NCBI GenBank assembly: GCA_913060875.1
Contig: CAJXSL010000014.1
Location: 62,001 to 126,000, forward strand
Length of the DNA: 64,000 nt
Direction of reading: 5' to 3'
Origin: an uncultured Desulfobacteraceae bacterium
Lineage (GTDB): Bacteria > Desulfobacterota > Desulfobacteria > Desulfobacterales > UBA5852
The notes under the pieces were generated by a model. It saw nothing but the letters and a program-made list of their open reading frames with translations. It was not told where the DNA came from and made no database searches. The stretch's first letter is position 1, and the number at the start of each line of letters is the position of its first letter. A program made the translations under genes and the position numbers. Below, piece by piece: positions 26,058 through 33,567 of this stretch.

Positions 26058-26303
26058 TCATGTCTTCTCGGCCGGACTCACCGTACGGATGGAAGCAATT
26101 TTGTCCAAATCATAATAGGTATTGACGGTCGTCCCGTCGGTCTCGGTCAAACGCACAAATTTTTCATTGAGAAAGAGGACCGCCGCCTCGTACACCTTGC
26201 CCTCGTTGATCTGCAGCCGAAGTCCTTTGCGCAGTTGGCGCGACATGGTGCCGTGCAGCGGCATGGAGGCATATTCCAGTATCTTCTCCCAGGTTGCTTT
26301 CAT
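26058..26303 (-). CDS. Small conserved-looking nif-cluster protein of unknown function
   Basis: An 81-residue soluble protein, MKATWEKILEYASMPLHGTM then a basic helix RQLRKGLRLQI and a beta-rich C-terminus (KVYEAAVLFLNEKFVRLTET, NTYYDLDKIASIRTV). No cysteine, signal peptide or membrane segment. The compact all-beta end resembles small RNA-binding or PII-like accessory folds only loosely, so no function is assigned. An AAGGA site precedes the ATG by about nine bases; the longer reading to 26354 overlaps the upstream gene. It lies 29 bp downstream of the HEPN-like gene and upstream of the GNAT gene. Confidence 0.7.
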   Translation of the reverse strand: MKATWEKILEYASMPLHGTMSRQLRKGLRLQINEGKVYEAAVLFLNEKFVRLTETDGTTVNTYYDLDKIASIRTVSPAEKT

Positions 26304-26332
26304 AAGGCCTATCCTTTCTTCAAATATCCGTG

Positions 26333-26755
26333 TTAGGTTGCTGCCGCACCGCAAGCATCCCAGGGGACGTGCTGTTTGGCAAAGCCGACGATTTCACGGC
26401 CGGCGATCAATATCGCCTCAATGTCCAGGTCGCCGGGCGGTTGACGTCGCTCGGGCGTCAGGGAACACATGTCGTCAACCTTTTCGATACGCGTGATCAT
26501 GCCGGCCAGGTCGGCATCCAACGGGCAGACCTCGGACAGCGCTGCCACCAGTCCGGTGAGGGTGTTGTCGGCGGGCATTTGCTGATGATACTGGCACACC
26601 CCGACCATGAGCTTTTCAATGGCCATGGCCGCCAGTTGAAAAATCACCTCGTTGCTGAACACCGACCGGCGTGTCATACCGTTGCTGGCGGTCTTCAAAT
26701 ATTGGCATCCGGCCACAATGTGATCGTGCCAACCGGTTATGGCTTGAAAATGCAT
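26333..26755 (-). CDS. HEPN-like helical protein in the nif cluster, function unknown
   Basis: The 140-residue all-helical protein contains NEVIFQLAAMAIEKLMVGVC, a helix resembling the HEPN superfamily (higher eukaryotes and prokaryotes nucleotide-binding). The catalytic R-x(4-6)-H motif of HEPN ribonucleases is not present, so nuclease activity is unlikely. Other features are CPLDADLAGMITRIEKVDD and a C-terminal FAKQHVPWDACGAAAT. A GGAGG site lies nine bases before the ATG. It follows the ferredoxin gene and precedes the 81-residue gene, 29 bp apart. HEPN-like proteins can act as scaffolds; here it might assist cofactor assembly, but that is a guess from context. Confidence 0.65.
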   Translation of the reverse strand: MHFQAITGWHDHIVAGCQYLKTASNGMTRRSVFSNEVIFQLAAMAIEKLMVGVCQYHQQMPADNTLTGLVAALSEVCPLDADLAGMITRIEKVDDMCSLTPERRQPPGDLDIEAILIAGREIVGFAKQHVPWDACGAAAT

Positions 26756-26834
26756 GTCTTCCGGCCTCCGTTATGCGACCTTCGGTTTTCGTTTTCCTTG
26801 CGATCGTTCGCAAACCACCTCCGAATTTTTTCTG

Positions 26835-27140
26835 TCAGCGGATGAGAAACTCTTCGGCGGCTTCCCCATCTTCCAGGGCATCCAGGATTTCATCCACGGC
26901 ATCTTCGCTTTCCACCTTGCCGTACCAGAGCCCCTGGGGGTGAATCACCATGACCGGCCCGTGGTCGCAGGCCTTCATGCAGCCCGTGCTGGTGATCTGG
27001 GCATCGAGACCCCGGTCGAGAATTTCATTCTCGATATACGGCAGCAGATCCACCGATCCTTTCTTGTGGCAGACGCCTTTGGCGTCCCCATCAGCGCGAA
27101 AACTGGCACAGACAAAAATGTGATACTCAGGTTTCTCCAT
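26835..27140 (-). CDS. Thioredoxin-like [2Fe-2S] ferredoxin (Shethna/FdIII type)
   Basis: The 101-residue protein has the cysteine pattern of thioredoxin-fold [2Fe-2S] ferredoxins: C11-x12-C24-x29-C54-x3-C58 (VCASFR, GVCHKK, STGCMKACDHG). The GPVMVIHPQGLWYGKV strand-turn is also typical. These proteins carry low-potential electrons; related ones in Azotobacter and Clostridium are co-regulated with nitrogenase, and some protect it from oxygen by forming a complex. The acidic C-terminus (DEILDALEDGEAAEEF) would suit docking to basic partners. The GGAGGAGAG run before the ATG is a strong ribosome site. It lies downstream of nifB, after a 325-bp gap holding a long palindrome. Confidence 0.92.
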   Translation of the reverse strand: MEKPEYHIFVCASFRADGDAKGVCHKKGSVDLLPYIENEILDRGLDAQITSTGCMKACDHGPVMVIHPQGLWYGKVESEDAVDEILDALEDGEAAEEFLIR

Positions 27141-27151
27141 CTCTCCTCCTC

Positions 27152-27279
27152 CGAACGGTTTTGTATTTCGTCCGATATCTGCGTTACGTTTCCTCCCTCG
27201 TCACTGCGGCGTACCATCCGTACGCCTCGCTCCTCGTGACTCACAAGCCTTGATCTCGAACGAAATACAAAACCGTTCG
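27152..27279 (+). repeat. Modular long-palindrome repeat, copy F1
   Basis: Perfect 20-bp arms (27152-27171 CGAACGGTTTTGTATTTCGT; 27260-27279 its complement) enclose a core with CCGATATCTGCGTT, a central hairpin GGCGTAC/GTACGCC (27208-27226) and GCCTTGATCTCGAACG. It shares the core with the copies at 36067 and 52164 but has different arms. It sits just upstream of the ferredoxin gene. The remaining 27280-27465 up to the nifB stop shows no gene or promoter I can support. Confidence 0.85.
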
Positions 27280-27465
27280 AGGTTGAATGGTAAAAAATCG
27301 ACGGCTCAAAGTCGTTGCATGGTGTGCGTCAGCGGCGATAGATTTGAGTTTCGGGCAAGGCCGCAGTGCTTTCCGTATCCGGAGGCGTGGTTTCGACTAC
27401 GTCGAGGATCACGAAGGTACGAGAGCACCACCCGGGACTGAAAGATATCGGCAGGACGCATCCCA

Positions 27466-28740
27466 TCAGCCACACCCCATGCCACTACCCCCGCATGCAC
27501 TGCCACAGGCGGTCAACGTCCGTTTGACCATGTGATTGAGGCTCTCGCCGGCAAACACCGCCCGCACGGCTTCTTCGATCAGCCCCTCGATCTCCATGAC
27601 CCGGATGCCCGAAGCCGATAGCACTTTTTCGGGATTGGTCCCTACGCCGCTGACCAGCAGGGAGCTGCAATCCGACAGGGTTTCCGCCAGCGCCTGCCAC
27701 CGTGCCAGGCCGCCGCCCCGGGGTGGGGTCGTGCGGACCTCCACCAGTTCGACCCGGCCCTGCGTCTCACCATAGATCATGAGCTTGGCGGCTTCCCCCA
27801 GATGCTGGTTCACCAGCATCCCTTCCATGCTGGCCACAGCCACGCGGGGACGCGGCGACACCCTTGCTGTCCGGGGTTTGCTCACATCCAATCGCTGACA
27901 GGCATTGAGGGTGTCCATCAACCCCCTATCCGTGGCTTCCCCCAAAAGGCCGACCGCGTCGGAGCGGCAGCGTGTGCAGTGCCGCATCTGCTTGACATGG
28001 CGGGCGCAGGCAGCGCGGATCGTCTCAACAACGTCTTTGCCCGGTTCGGGCAAATCCTCGAAATCGGAGCCCGCATTGGGGTAGTAGGGCATGGCATTGA
28101 ACAGGTCCACACCCAGACCAGCCATGTGTTCGGCGACCCTTTCGATATGGTCGTCGTTGATTCCGGGTAAAATGATGCTGTTGACCTTGACCATGATCCC
28201 CCGGGCCTTGAGCAATCGAATCGCCGCCAACTGCTTTTCCAGGAGGGCGGCGGCCCCCTTTTCGGCAAGGACCACCCGTTTGTCCAGGCGCATCCAGGCG
28301 TAGATTTGGGCCCCGATGGCGGGATCCACGGCATTGACCGTTACGGTGACGTGACTCACCTTGAGCCGTGCCAGTTCGTCGACGTGCGCTGCCAGGTTGA
28401 GGCCGTTCGTGGCGACACACAGGATGACGTCCGGATACCGGGAGCGCACCCGGGACAAGGTCTCCAGGGTTTCCCTGGGGTTGGCGAACGGATCCCCCGG
28501 GCCAGCGATGCCCACGACGGAAATGTTCCCCTTTTGGGCAAAGACTTCCTCCAGATAAACCATGGCCTGCCCCGGCGAGAGCACGGCGCTGGTGACACCG
28601 GGACGCGTCTCGTTGACGCAGTCGAACTTGCGGTTGCAGAATTTGCACTGGATATTGCAGCGGGGCGCCACCGGCAGATGCACCCGCCCGAAGGATTTAC
28701 AGGCACCGGGATTGAAACAGGGATGGTTGTCAAGATTCAT
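27466..28740 (-). CDS. nifB: NifB, FeMo-cofactor core synthase with C-terminal NifX-like domain
   Basis: This 424-residue radical SAM enzyme builds NifB-co, the [8Fe-9S-C] core of the nitrogenase cofactor. The SAM cluster motif is C28-x3-C32-x2-C35 (APRCNIQCKFCNRKFDC), and the N-terminal HPCFNPGACKSFGRVHLPVA is specific to NifB. GIAGPGDPFANP is the SAM-binding GGE-equivalent. Residues about 300-400 form a NifX/NafY-like domain (VAVASMEGMLVNQHLGEAAK), which carries the cofactor; there is no separate nifX in the window. The C-terminus is Cys/Gly-rich (CGSACGGSGMGCG). Length and fusion match NifB of many anaerobes. It is separated from nifN by the repeat at 28862-29051. Confidence 0.96.
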   Translation of the reverse strand: MNLDNHPCFNPGACKSFGRVHLPVAPRCNIQCKFCNRKFDCVNETRPGVTSAVLSPGQAMVYLEEVFAQKGNISVVGIAGPGDPFANPRETLETLSRVRSRYPDVILCVATNGLNLAAHVDELARLKVSHVTVTVNAVDPAIGAQIYAWMRLDKRVVLAEKGAAALLEKQLAAIRLLKARGIMVKVNSIILPGINDDHIERVAEHMAGLGVDLFNAMPYYPNAGSDFEDLPEPGKDVVETIRAACARHVKQMRHCTRCRSDAVGLLGEATDRGLMDTLNACQRLDVSKPRTARVSPRPRVAVASMEGMLVNQHLGEAAKLMIYGETQGRVELVEVRTTPPRGGGLARWQALAETLSDCSSLLVSGVGTNPEKVLSASGIRVMEIEGLIEEAVRAVFAGESLNHMVKRTLTACGSACGGSGMGCG

Positions 28741-28861
28741 GGTATGGCCCTCTCGGGTTAATCGTCATTTTCCAACGGAAGGCAACGTGTTTGCTAACCG
28801 TGTCGTTAACCTAATTTGGTGCCCAAAGGGCTTTGGAACGCCATTTGACGTGCGGGGCTTA

Positions 28862-29051
28862 TCCCATTGTCCCGCGCCGAGCATCGGCGGGGCGGACGGG
28901 AAAAAGCGTGCGGACTGTCTGAACCCGCCGTAGCCCAAGCGAAGGCGGGTGAGTTTCCGCGTGCTCCGGCCGCTCCGACGACGCGCAGGGTTAAGCGGGG
29001 CACGGGCGTCTTCTTTTGGTTCGTTTTCTTCCACGTGGAAGAAAATGAACA
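28862..29051 (+). repeat. Structured repeat E, copy 1 (short form)
   Basis: It starts TCCCATTGTCCCGCGCCGAG and ends at a near-perfect 16-bp palindrome around TTCTTCCACGTGGAAGAA. It contains a hairpin CCGA-GCA-TCGG and nested stems: AGCGTGCGGA (28905-28914) with TCCGCGTGCT (28956-28965), enclosing ACCCGCC/GGCGGGT. Versus the copy at 62935-63164, two substitutions turn A-T/C-G pairs into G-T wobbles, and about 45 bp before the terminal palindrome differ. It lies in the 384-bp gap between nifN and nifB (28741-29124) with no gene visible. Confidence 0.85.
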
Positions 29052-29124
29052 GAAGTACACAAAGACAATCAGATGGAGTGCTTCCATTTAAGGATACCCT
29101 CACCTTAAACAAAGTAAAAAAATA

Positions 29125-30498
29125 TTAATAGTAGGTATAGCCAACGGCATTCTTCTTCTGCTTCTCTTCGATCACCGTATTGGCAATACGGTCGAACAAC
29201 TGCTGGGCCCCGCGGTAGCCCACATGCAGCAGACGGCTGCCGTCGACCCGGTCGTGCACCGGAAAGCCCACCCGGATCAGGGGCCGCTGCAACCGCCGCG
29301 ACATGGTAAAGCCTTTGCTGTGTCCGATGAGAAGATCCACGTCGATTGCTTCCAGCGCTTTTTCGATGGTGACGAAATCCACGTCTTCCATCACCTGCAT
29401 CTGGTCGTGATAGCGCTCCGGCACCACCTTGTGCACCGCCTGGGCGAACCGCCCTTTACCGCCGCCGGTGGCGCAAAGCACCGGCACAAGGCCCACCTCC
29501 CCGCAAAAACCCGCCAGGCCGGCGACCAAATCTTCTTCCCCGAACAGGGCGACTTTCACGCCGTTGAGATGTTTGTGGCCGTCCACCAGAGCATCCAGCA
29601 GACGCCCGCGCCGGGCCGTGTATTTTTCCGGGACCGGTTTTCCACTGATTTTGGACAGAACCTGGAAGAGCCGGTCGCTCTGGCCGATACCGATGGGCAG
29701 GCCCAGGCGGTGCAGCGGCACGTCAAAGCGCTCCTGGAGCCAGGTTCCGGCGGTCTTGGGTTCATCGGCCAGGACCAGGCCGCACTCGATGCTGGCTGCC
29801 GCACCGCCGGTAGCGCGCAATGCCGCCACCGGTGTGCCGCCCGGGGGAATACGGTGGTATTCGGTCCACAGGGGGCCATTCAATGTGTCGCTGTAATCGG
29901 GCACCAGGTTGCCGGCCAGGTCAAAATCCGCCAGGATGGTTTTCAGATGCCGCAGGTCCGCCGGCGAAACCATGCCCGGGAAGAGATTCACCGCCGGACG
30001 CTCATTTCGCGATGTCGCTTCGGCCAGGGTTTCCACCAGGGCGCGCACGGCCCCATGGAATCCCTGCATGTGGGTTCCCTGGTAGCTGGGGGTGGCCACA
30101 TGGACCAGTGCCGGCAAATCTTCATCCGGATTTGCATCCCGATAGGCTTTGATGAACATGGGCACGTCGTCGCCGATGGTCTCCGACAGGCAGGTGGTGG
30201 CAATGCCGACCAGGTCCGGATGGTACTGCCGGCGGATGTTGTCCAGGGCCAGCTTGATGTTGGCCCCCCCGCCGAAAATGGCCGTCTTTTCCCCGAAATT
30301 GGAGCAGGCGATATCCATGGGCTCTTTGAAGTGGCTGATCATGTAGCGCCGGATGTAGGTGGAGCATCCCTGGGAGCCGTGCAGCAGGGGGACGCTGTTG
30401 GCAATGCCCTTGAAAACCAGGGCCGCCCCGAGGGGCGCGCACAGGTTGCAGGCATTCTGCGTGGCCGTGTAGGTTTCGGTCTTCCGCGCGGACTTCAT
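29125..30498 (-). CDS. nifN: Nitrogenase cofactor scaffold subunit NifN
   Basis: The 457-residue protein pairs with NifE as the scaffold on which NifB-co matures to FeMo-cofactor. It is a NifK homologue: CNLCAPLGAALVFKGIANSVPLLHGSQGCSTY at the N-terminus carries the structural Cys residues, CLSETIGDDVPMF is the second conserved Cys segment, and LFPGMVSPADLRHLKTI matches the family. Its start overlaps nifE's stop by 4 bp (ATGA) with AGGAGG upstream, so translation is coupled for a 1:1 complex. Length is normal for NifN without a fused NifB. Confidence 0.95.
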   Translation of the reverse strand: MKSARKTETYTATQNACNLCAPLGAALVFKGIANSVPLLHGSQGCSTYIRRYMISHFKEPMDIACSNFGEKTAIFGGGANIKLALDNIRRQYHPDLVGIATTCLSETIGDDVPMFIKAYRDANPDEDLPALVHVATPSYQGTHMQGFHGAVRALVETLAEATSRNERPAVNLFPGMVSPADLRHLKTILADFDLAGNLVPDYSDTLNGPLWTEYHRIPPGGTPVAALRATGGAAASIECGLVLADEPKTAGTWLQERFDVPLHRLGLPIGIGQSDRLFQVLSKISGKPVPEKYTARRGRLLDALVDGHKHLNGVKVALFGEEDLVAGLAGFCGEVGLVPVLCATGGGKGRFAQAVHKVVPERYHDQMQVMEDVDFVTIEKALEAIDVDLLIGHSKGFTMSRRLQRPLIRVGFPVHDRVDGSRLLHVGYRGAQQLFDRIANTVIEEKQKKNAVGYTYY

Positions 30499-31874
30499 CG
30501 AGCCACCTCCTTTTTGCTTTCAAGGACCGCCGCACGCGCCGGTGCGAACTGCCAGACCGGGCTGGTCACCGAGTTATGAACTTCACGGGCGAAATGCAGC
30601 ATGCCTTCAAATCCGGCCAGCGGGATCTTGCGTTCGTGATTATGGTCGCAAAAACCGATGCCCATCTTGAAGGCGATGGGGCGTTCCTTGACGCCGCCGA
30701 TGAACAGATCAGCCTTCTTCTCGATGATGTATTTGGACAATTCCAACGGATTGGCGTCATCCAGGATGACGGTGCCGTCGTCGCACATGTCCTGGAGGGT
30801 GGCGTAGTCGCTCTCATTACCGGTTTGCGACCCTACCAGCACCACGGTCATTCCCAGGTAGCGCAAGGCCTTGATAAGGGAAAACGCCTTGAAGGCGCCC
30901 CCCACGTAAATGGCGGCCCGCTTGCCGTACAGATCGCATTTGATGCGGTTGAGCTCGGGCATGATGGTCTCGACCTCGCGGCGCACGATCGCGCGGGTGC
31001 GCGCCATCACCTCGGGGGCTGCGTTGAAATGTTCGGCCACGTCGTACAAAGCCTTGGCCATGTCGTCGATGCCGAAATAGGACACCCGCATGTAGGGGGT
31101 GCCGTATTTTGCCTTCATCATCTCGGCCAGAAAGGTCAGCGCGCCGGAGCATTGCACGACATTGAGGGCCGCCCCGTGGCTGCGGGCCACCTGGTCCACC
31201 CGGCCGTCGCCGGTCATGATGGAGACCACCTGAACCCCCATCTGTTCGTAATATTTTTTGATGATCCAGGCCTCGCCGCCGATGTTGAATTCCCCCAGGA
31301 TGTTGATGCTGACCGGGGCGATATCGGCGGTGGAACCGGTGCCCACCAGCTTGAAAAGCGCATCGCAGGCCGCTTTGTAGCCGTCCTTCTTGGTGCCCTT
31401 GAAACCTTCCGAGTGAACCGGAAGGACCGGTATGCCTTTTTCCTGCTCGACTTTCCGGCACACCGCGGCCACATCGTCGCCGATAATGCCGACGATGCAG
31501 GTGGCGTAGACAAACGCCGCCTTGGGTCGATACTGGTCGATCAATTCGCCCAACGCCGCCGCCAGCTTTTTCTCCCCGCCGAAGATGACATCCTTTTCGC
31601 GCAGGTCGGTGGAAAAGCTCATGCGGTGCAGTTCCGGCCCCGACGAGAGGGCGCCGCGGATATCCCAGGTGTAGGCCGCGCAGCCAATGGGGCCGTGGAT
31701 CAGGTGCAAGGCATCGGCAATGGGATAGAGCACCACGCGGGAGCCGCAGAAAACACAGGCCCGCTGACTTACCGAACCGGCCAGGCTGTGCTTGCCGCAG
31801 TCCATCTCGAAGGGCTGGGTACCCTTCTGGTGAATTTGCGCCTGCCGGGCTTCGAGTATGGGAATGGAAGACAT
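30495..31874 (-). CDS. nifE: Nitrogenase cofactor scaffold subunit NifE
   Basis: The 459-residue protein is the NifD-like half of the NifEN scaffold. It shows RACVFCGSRVVLYPIADALH, HGPIGCAAYTWDIRG and CIVGIIGDDVAAVCRKVE, which hold the Cys residues for the [4Fe-4S] clusters, plus FNIGGEAWIIKKYYEQMG, typical of NifE. It acts in the cytoplasm with NifN and NifH to insert Mo and homocitrate. The ATG at 31874 has AGGAG five bases upstream; the 22 extra residues of a longer frame come from the period-7 repeat at 31887 and are not coding. It lies 163 bp after nifK. Confidence 0.95.
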   Translation of the reverse strand: MSSIPILEARQAQIHQKGTQPFEMDCGKHSLAGSVSQRACVFCGSRVVLYPIADALHLIHGPIGCAAYTWDIRGALSSGPELHRMSFSTDLREKDVIFGGEKKLAAALGELIDQYRPKAAFVYATCIVGIIGDDVAAVCRKVEQEKGIPVLPVHSEGFKGTKKDGYKAACDALFKLVGTGSTADIAPVSINILGEFNIGGEAWIIKKYYEQMGVQVVSIMTGDGRVDQVARSHGAALNVVQCSGALTFLAEMMKAKYGTPYMRVSYFGIDDMAKALYDVAEHFNAAPEVMARTRAIVRREVETIMPELNRIKCDLYGKRAAIYVGGAFKAFSLIKALRYLGMTVVLVGSQTGNESDYATLQDMCDDGTVILDDANPLELSKYIIEKKADLFIGGVKERPIAFKMGIGFCDHNHERKIPLAGFEGMLHFAREVHNSVTSPVWQFAPARAAVLESKKEVAR

Positions 31875-31886
31875 GAGGGCTCCTTT

Positions 31887-31928
31887 TCTGGATGCTGGTT
31901 CCGGTATCCTTGATGCGGGATTCTGGAT
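31887..31928 (-). repeat. Six-unit period-7 tandem array just upstream of nifE
   Basis: On the minus strand six consecutive heptamers (consensus ATCCAGN: ATCCAGA, ATCCCGC, ATCAAGG, ATACCGG, AACCAGC, ATCCAGA) end directly before the nifE ribosome site AAGGAG. The first and sixth column bases (A, G) are the same in all six units. It lies in the nifK-nifE gap and is read in the same direction as the operon. Confidence 0.75.
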
Positions 31929-32000
31929 GCACGGCATCACACGTTTGGATCAATGGTCGAACAAGCTGGCACCCGATCGAATCGTGGTCGAACGACGTTT

Positions 32001-32041
32001 GTAATGCGTTTTCCGAAACCCGGTTTCGGAAAACACATTAC
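32001..32041 (-). terminator. Hairpin containing the nifK stop codon
   Basis: Inverted arms GTAATGCGTTTTCCGAAACC and GGTTTCGGAAAACACATTAC pair over 20 positions with one mismatch and almost no loop. The nifK TAA (32038-32040) lies inside the arm near the nifK end. No U-run follows on the minus strand, so it looks like a partial terminator or mRNA-processing/stability site separating nifHDK from nifEN transcripts. Role inferred. Confidence 0.7.
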
Positions 32042-33417
32042 ATGACCAGTTCCATGGTGATGTCATCCGCATCGCGATCCTTGCAGTCCAGGATGGCATC
32101 CAGCAGCTTCTCCATCAGGCGCAAGCCACCCCGATACCCCATGGTGGAGAAGTAGCTGTGCCCCAAACGGTCGTAGATGGGGAAACCGTGGCGTACCAGC
32201 GGAATGTCTTCGTCCTTGGCAATATACTTGGCGTAGGTATTCCCGATGATCAGGTCCACCGGATCGTTCTTGATCCACTGGTGAAAGAGATACATGTCGC
32301 CGGGCACCTTGATGTTCACCGCTTCGGGAACTTCGGCAACGGCCGCCTGCAGGGATTTGATGTACTTTTTCCCGGCCGGGCTGCCGGTGACGATATGGAC
32401 CGGCCGCATGTCCAGCGATACCAGGAAGCGTGTCAGGGCCAGTACCTGGTCCGGATCGCCGACGATGGCTACCCGCTTGCCGTAAAGGTACTGGTGCCAG
32501 TCGGAAATACTGTCCACCAGCTGGCCGCGCTCCAGATTGAGGCCATCCGGAACGCTCACCCCGGCCATGCGGCGCAGGGTATCCACGAAGGCATCGGTGC
32601 CGTGCAGGCCGATGGGCAATCCCAGGATTTCGCAGGGCACCTTGCACTTGGCATCCAGGGCCCGCGCGGCCGGCATGGAGGCGATGCGCCCCAGGGCAAT
32701 GGTACCCGTGCTGCTGCCGCTTTTTTTCAGCTCGTCGATGGTGACGCCTCCCTCCGGAAACATCTTATATTTCCCTGTCAAAGGGCCGTTGAGCACTTTG
32801 GAGGTATCCGGAAACATGATGGTCGCAATTCCCATGCTCTCGGCGATGCGCCTGATTTCGGCCATGTCCGACGGCTCCACGTAGCCCGGAATCAGGTTGA
32901 TCGTTTTCGCTTTGCGTCCGTTGGATTCGGCGAAGTAATCCACCATGGCCTTGGTCGTACTCGCGAAGCCGGTCACATGCGACCCGACGTAGCTGGGGGT
33001 GTTGGCATGGAAGAGGAATTTCCCGTCGGGCACCTTGCCGTCCGCCATGGCCTTGGCGAAGATCTGGGGCACGTCGTCCCCGATTGTTTCGGACAGGCAG
33101 GTGGTGTGCACGGCGATGACATCCGGATTGTATACCGAAAAAATATTGTCGATGGCCTGCACCAGGTTGGCCTGGCCGCCAAACACCGATGCCCCTTCGG
33201 TAAAAGCGCTGGTGGCCGCCACGACCGGCTCTTTGAAGTGCCGCGTCAGGGCACTGCGATGGTAGGCGTAGCACCCCTGTGAGCCATGGCTGTGCGGCAG
33301 GCAGCCATGAACCCCCAGGGCCGCATACATGGCCCCGATGGGCTGGCAGGTTTTGGCCGGGTTGACCGTCAAAGCGCTGCGTTCTTTGATTTCAGTGGAT
33401 GTATGTCTCAGTAGCAT
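32038..33417 (-). CDS. nifK: Nitrogenase MoFe protein beta chain NifK
   Basis: The 459-residue beta subunit of dinitrogenase shares the P-cluster with NifD. P-cluster cysteines are C24 (NPAKTCQPIGAMYAALG), C49 (HGSQGCYAYHRS) and C107 (HTTCLSETIGDDV), matching Azotobacter C70, C95 and C153. It lacks roughly the first 45 residues found in Azotobacter NifK, as in many anaerobe enzymes. NTPSYVGSHVTGFASTTKAM and LPIGLHGTDAFVDTLR are further NifK landmarks. The ATG has AGGAG seven bases upstream. It follows nifD by 150 bp, a gap that holds the period-8 array at 33456. Confidence 0.97.
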   Translation of the reverse strand: MLLRHTSTEIKERSALTVNPAKTCQPIGAMYAALGVHGCLPHSHGSQGCYAYHRSALTRHFKEPVVAATSAFTEGASVFGGQANLVQAIDNIFSVYNPDVIAVHTTCLSETIGDDVPQIFAKAMADGKVPDGKFLFHANTPSYVGSHVTGFASTTKAMVDYFAESNGRKAKTINLIPGYVEPSDMAEIRRIAESMGIATIMFPDTSKVLNGPLTGKYKMFPEGGVTIDELKKSGSSTGTIALGRIASMPAARALDAKCKVPCEILGLPIGLHGTDAFVDTLRRMAGVSVPDGLNLERGQLVDSISDWHQYLYGKRVAIVGDPDQVLALTRFLVSLDMRPVHIVTGSPAGKKYIKSLQAAVAEVPEAVNIKVPGDMYLFHQWIKNDPVDLIIGNTYAKYIAKDEDIPLVRHGFPIYDRLGHSYFSTMGYRGGLRLMEKLLDAILDCKDRDADDITMELVM

Positions 33418-33455
33418 TTCTTTCTCCTTACTTCAGGGGATCAGGTTCAAACCGA

Positions 33456-33495
33456 TCCTGAGGGTTCAAGGGTCCAAGGATCCGAGGGTCCAAGG
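33456..33495 (-). repeat. Five-unit period-8 tandem array between nifD and nifK
   Basis: On the minus strand five octamers (CCTTGGAC, CCTCGGAT, CCTTGGAC, CCTTGAAC, CCTCAGGA) follow one another without gaps. The leading CCT is the same in all five units. It differs in period and sequence from the array upstream of nifE, and it lies in the nifD-nifK intergenic space. The rest of the 150-bp gap shows no gene. Confidence 0.7.
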
Positions 33496-33567
33496 GGGGC
33501 TGGAAATATCCGTTCTCGTAGGGGCAGTGATCCGGATTTTTACCCTTGACCCCTCGGCCCCTGTCGG

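Noticed and set aside
26333..26755. Toxin-antitoxin reading of the HEPN-like gene and its 81-residue neighbour
   Set aside because: No R-x(4-6)-H nuclease motif and no MNT or antitoxin DNA-binding motif in the neighbour; position in the nif operon fits better with an accessory role.
27152..27279. F-type palindromes as CRISPR repeats or insertion sequences
   Set aside because: Single dispersed units without spacers or transposase genes; structure rather than array.
28862..29051. Repeat E as an insertion sequence
   Set aside because: No ORF inside, no flanking duplication visible; the short frames in it are opposite or unrelated to any transposase.
29224..30579. Long plus-strand open frames opposite nifN, nifE, nifK, nifD, ftsH and the RND gene
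   Set aside because: They are antisense frames of GC-rich genes; their translations are low-complexity and lack domains, while the minus-strand products are unmistakable.
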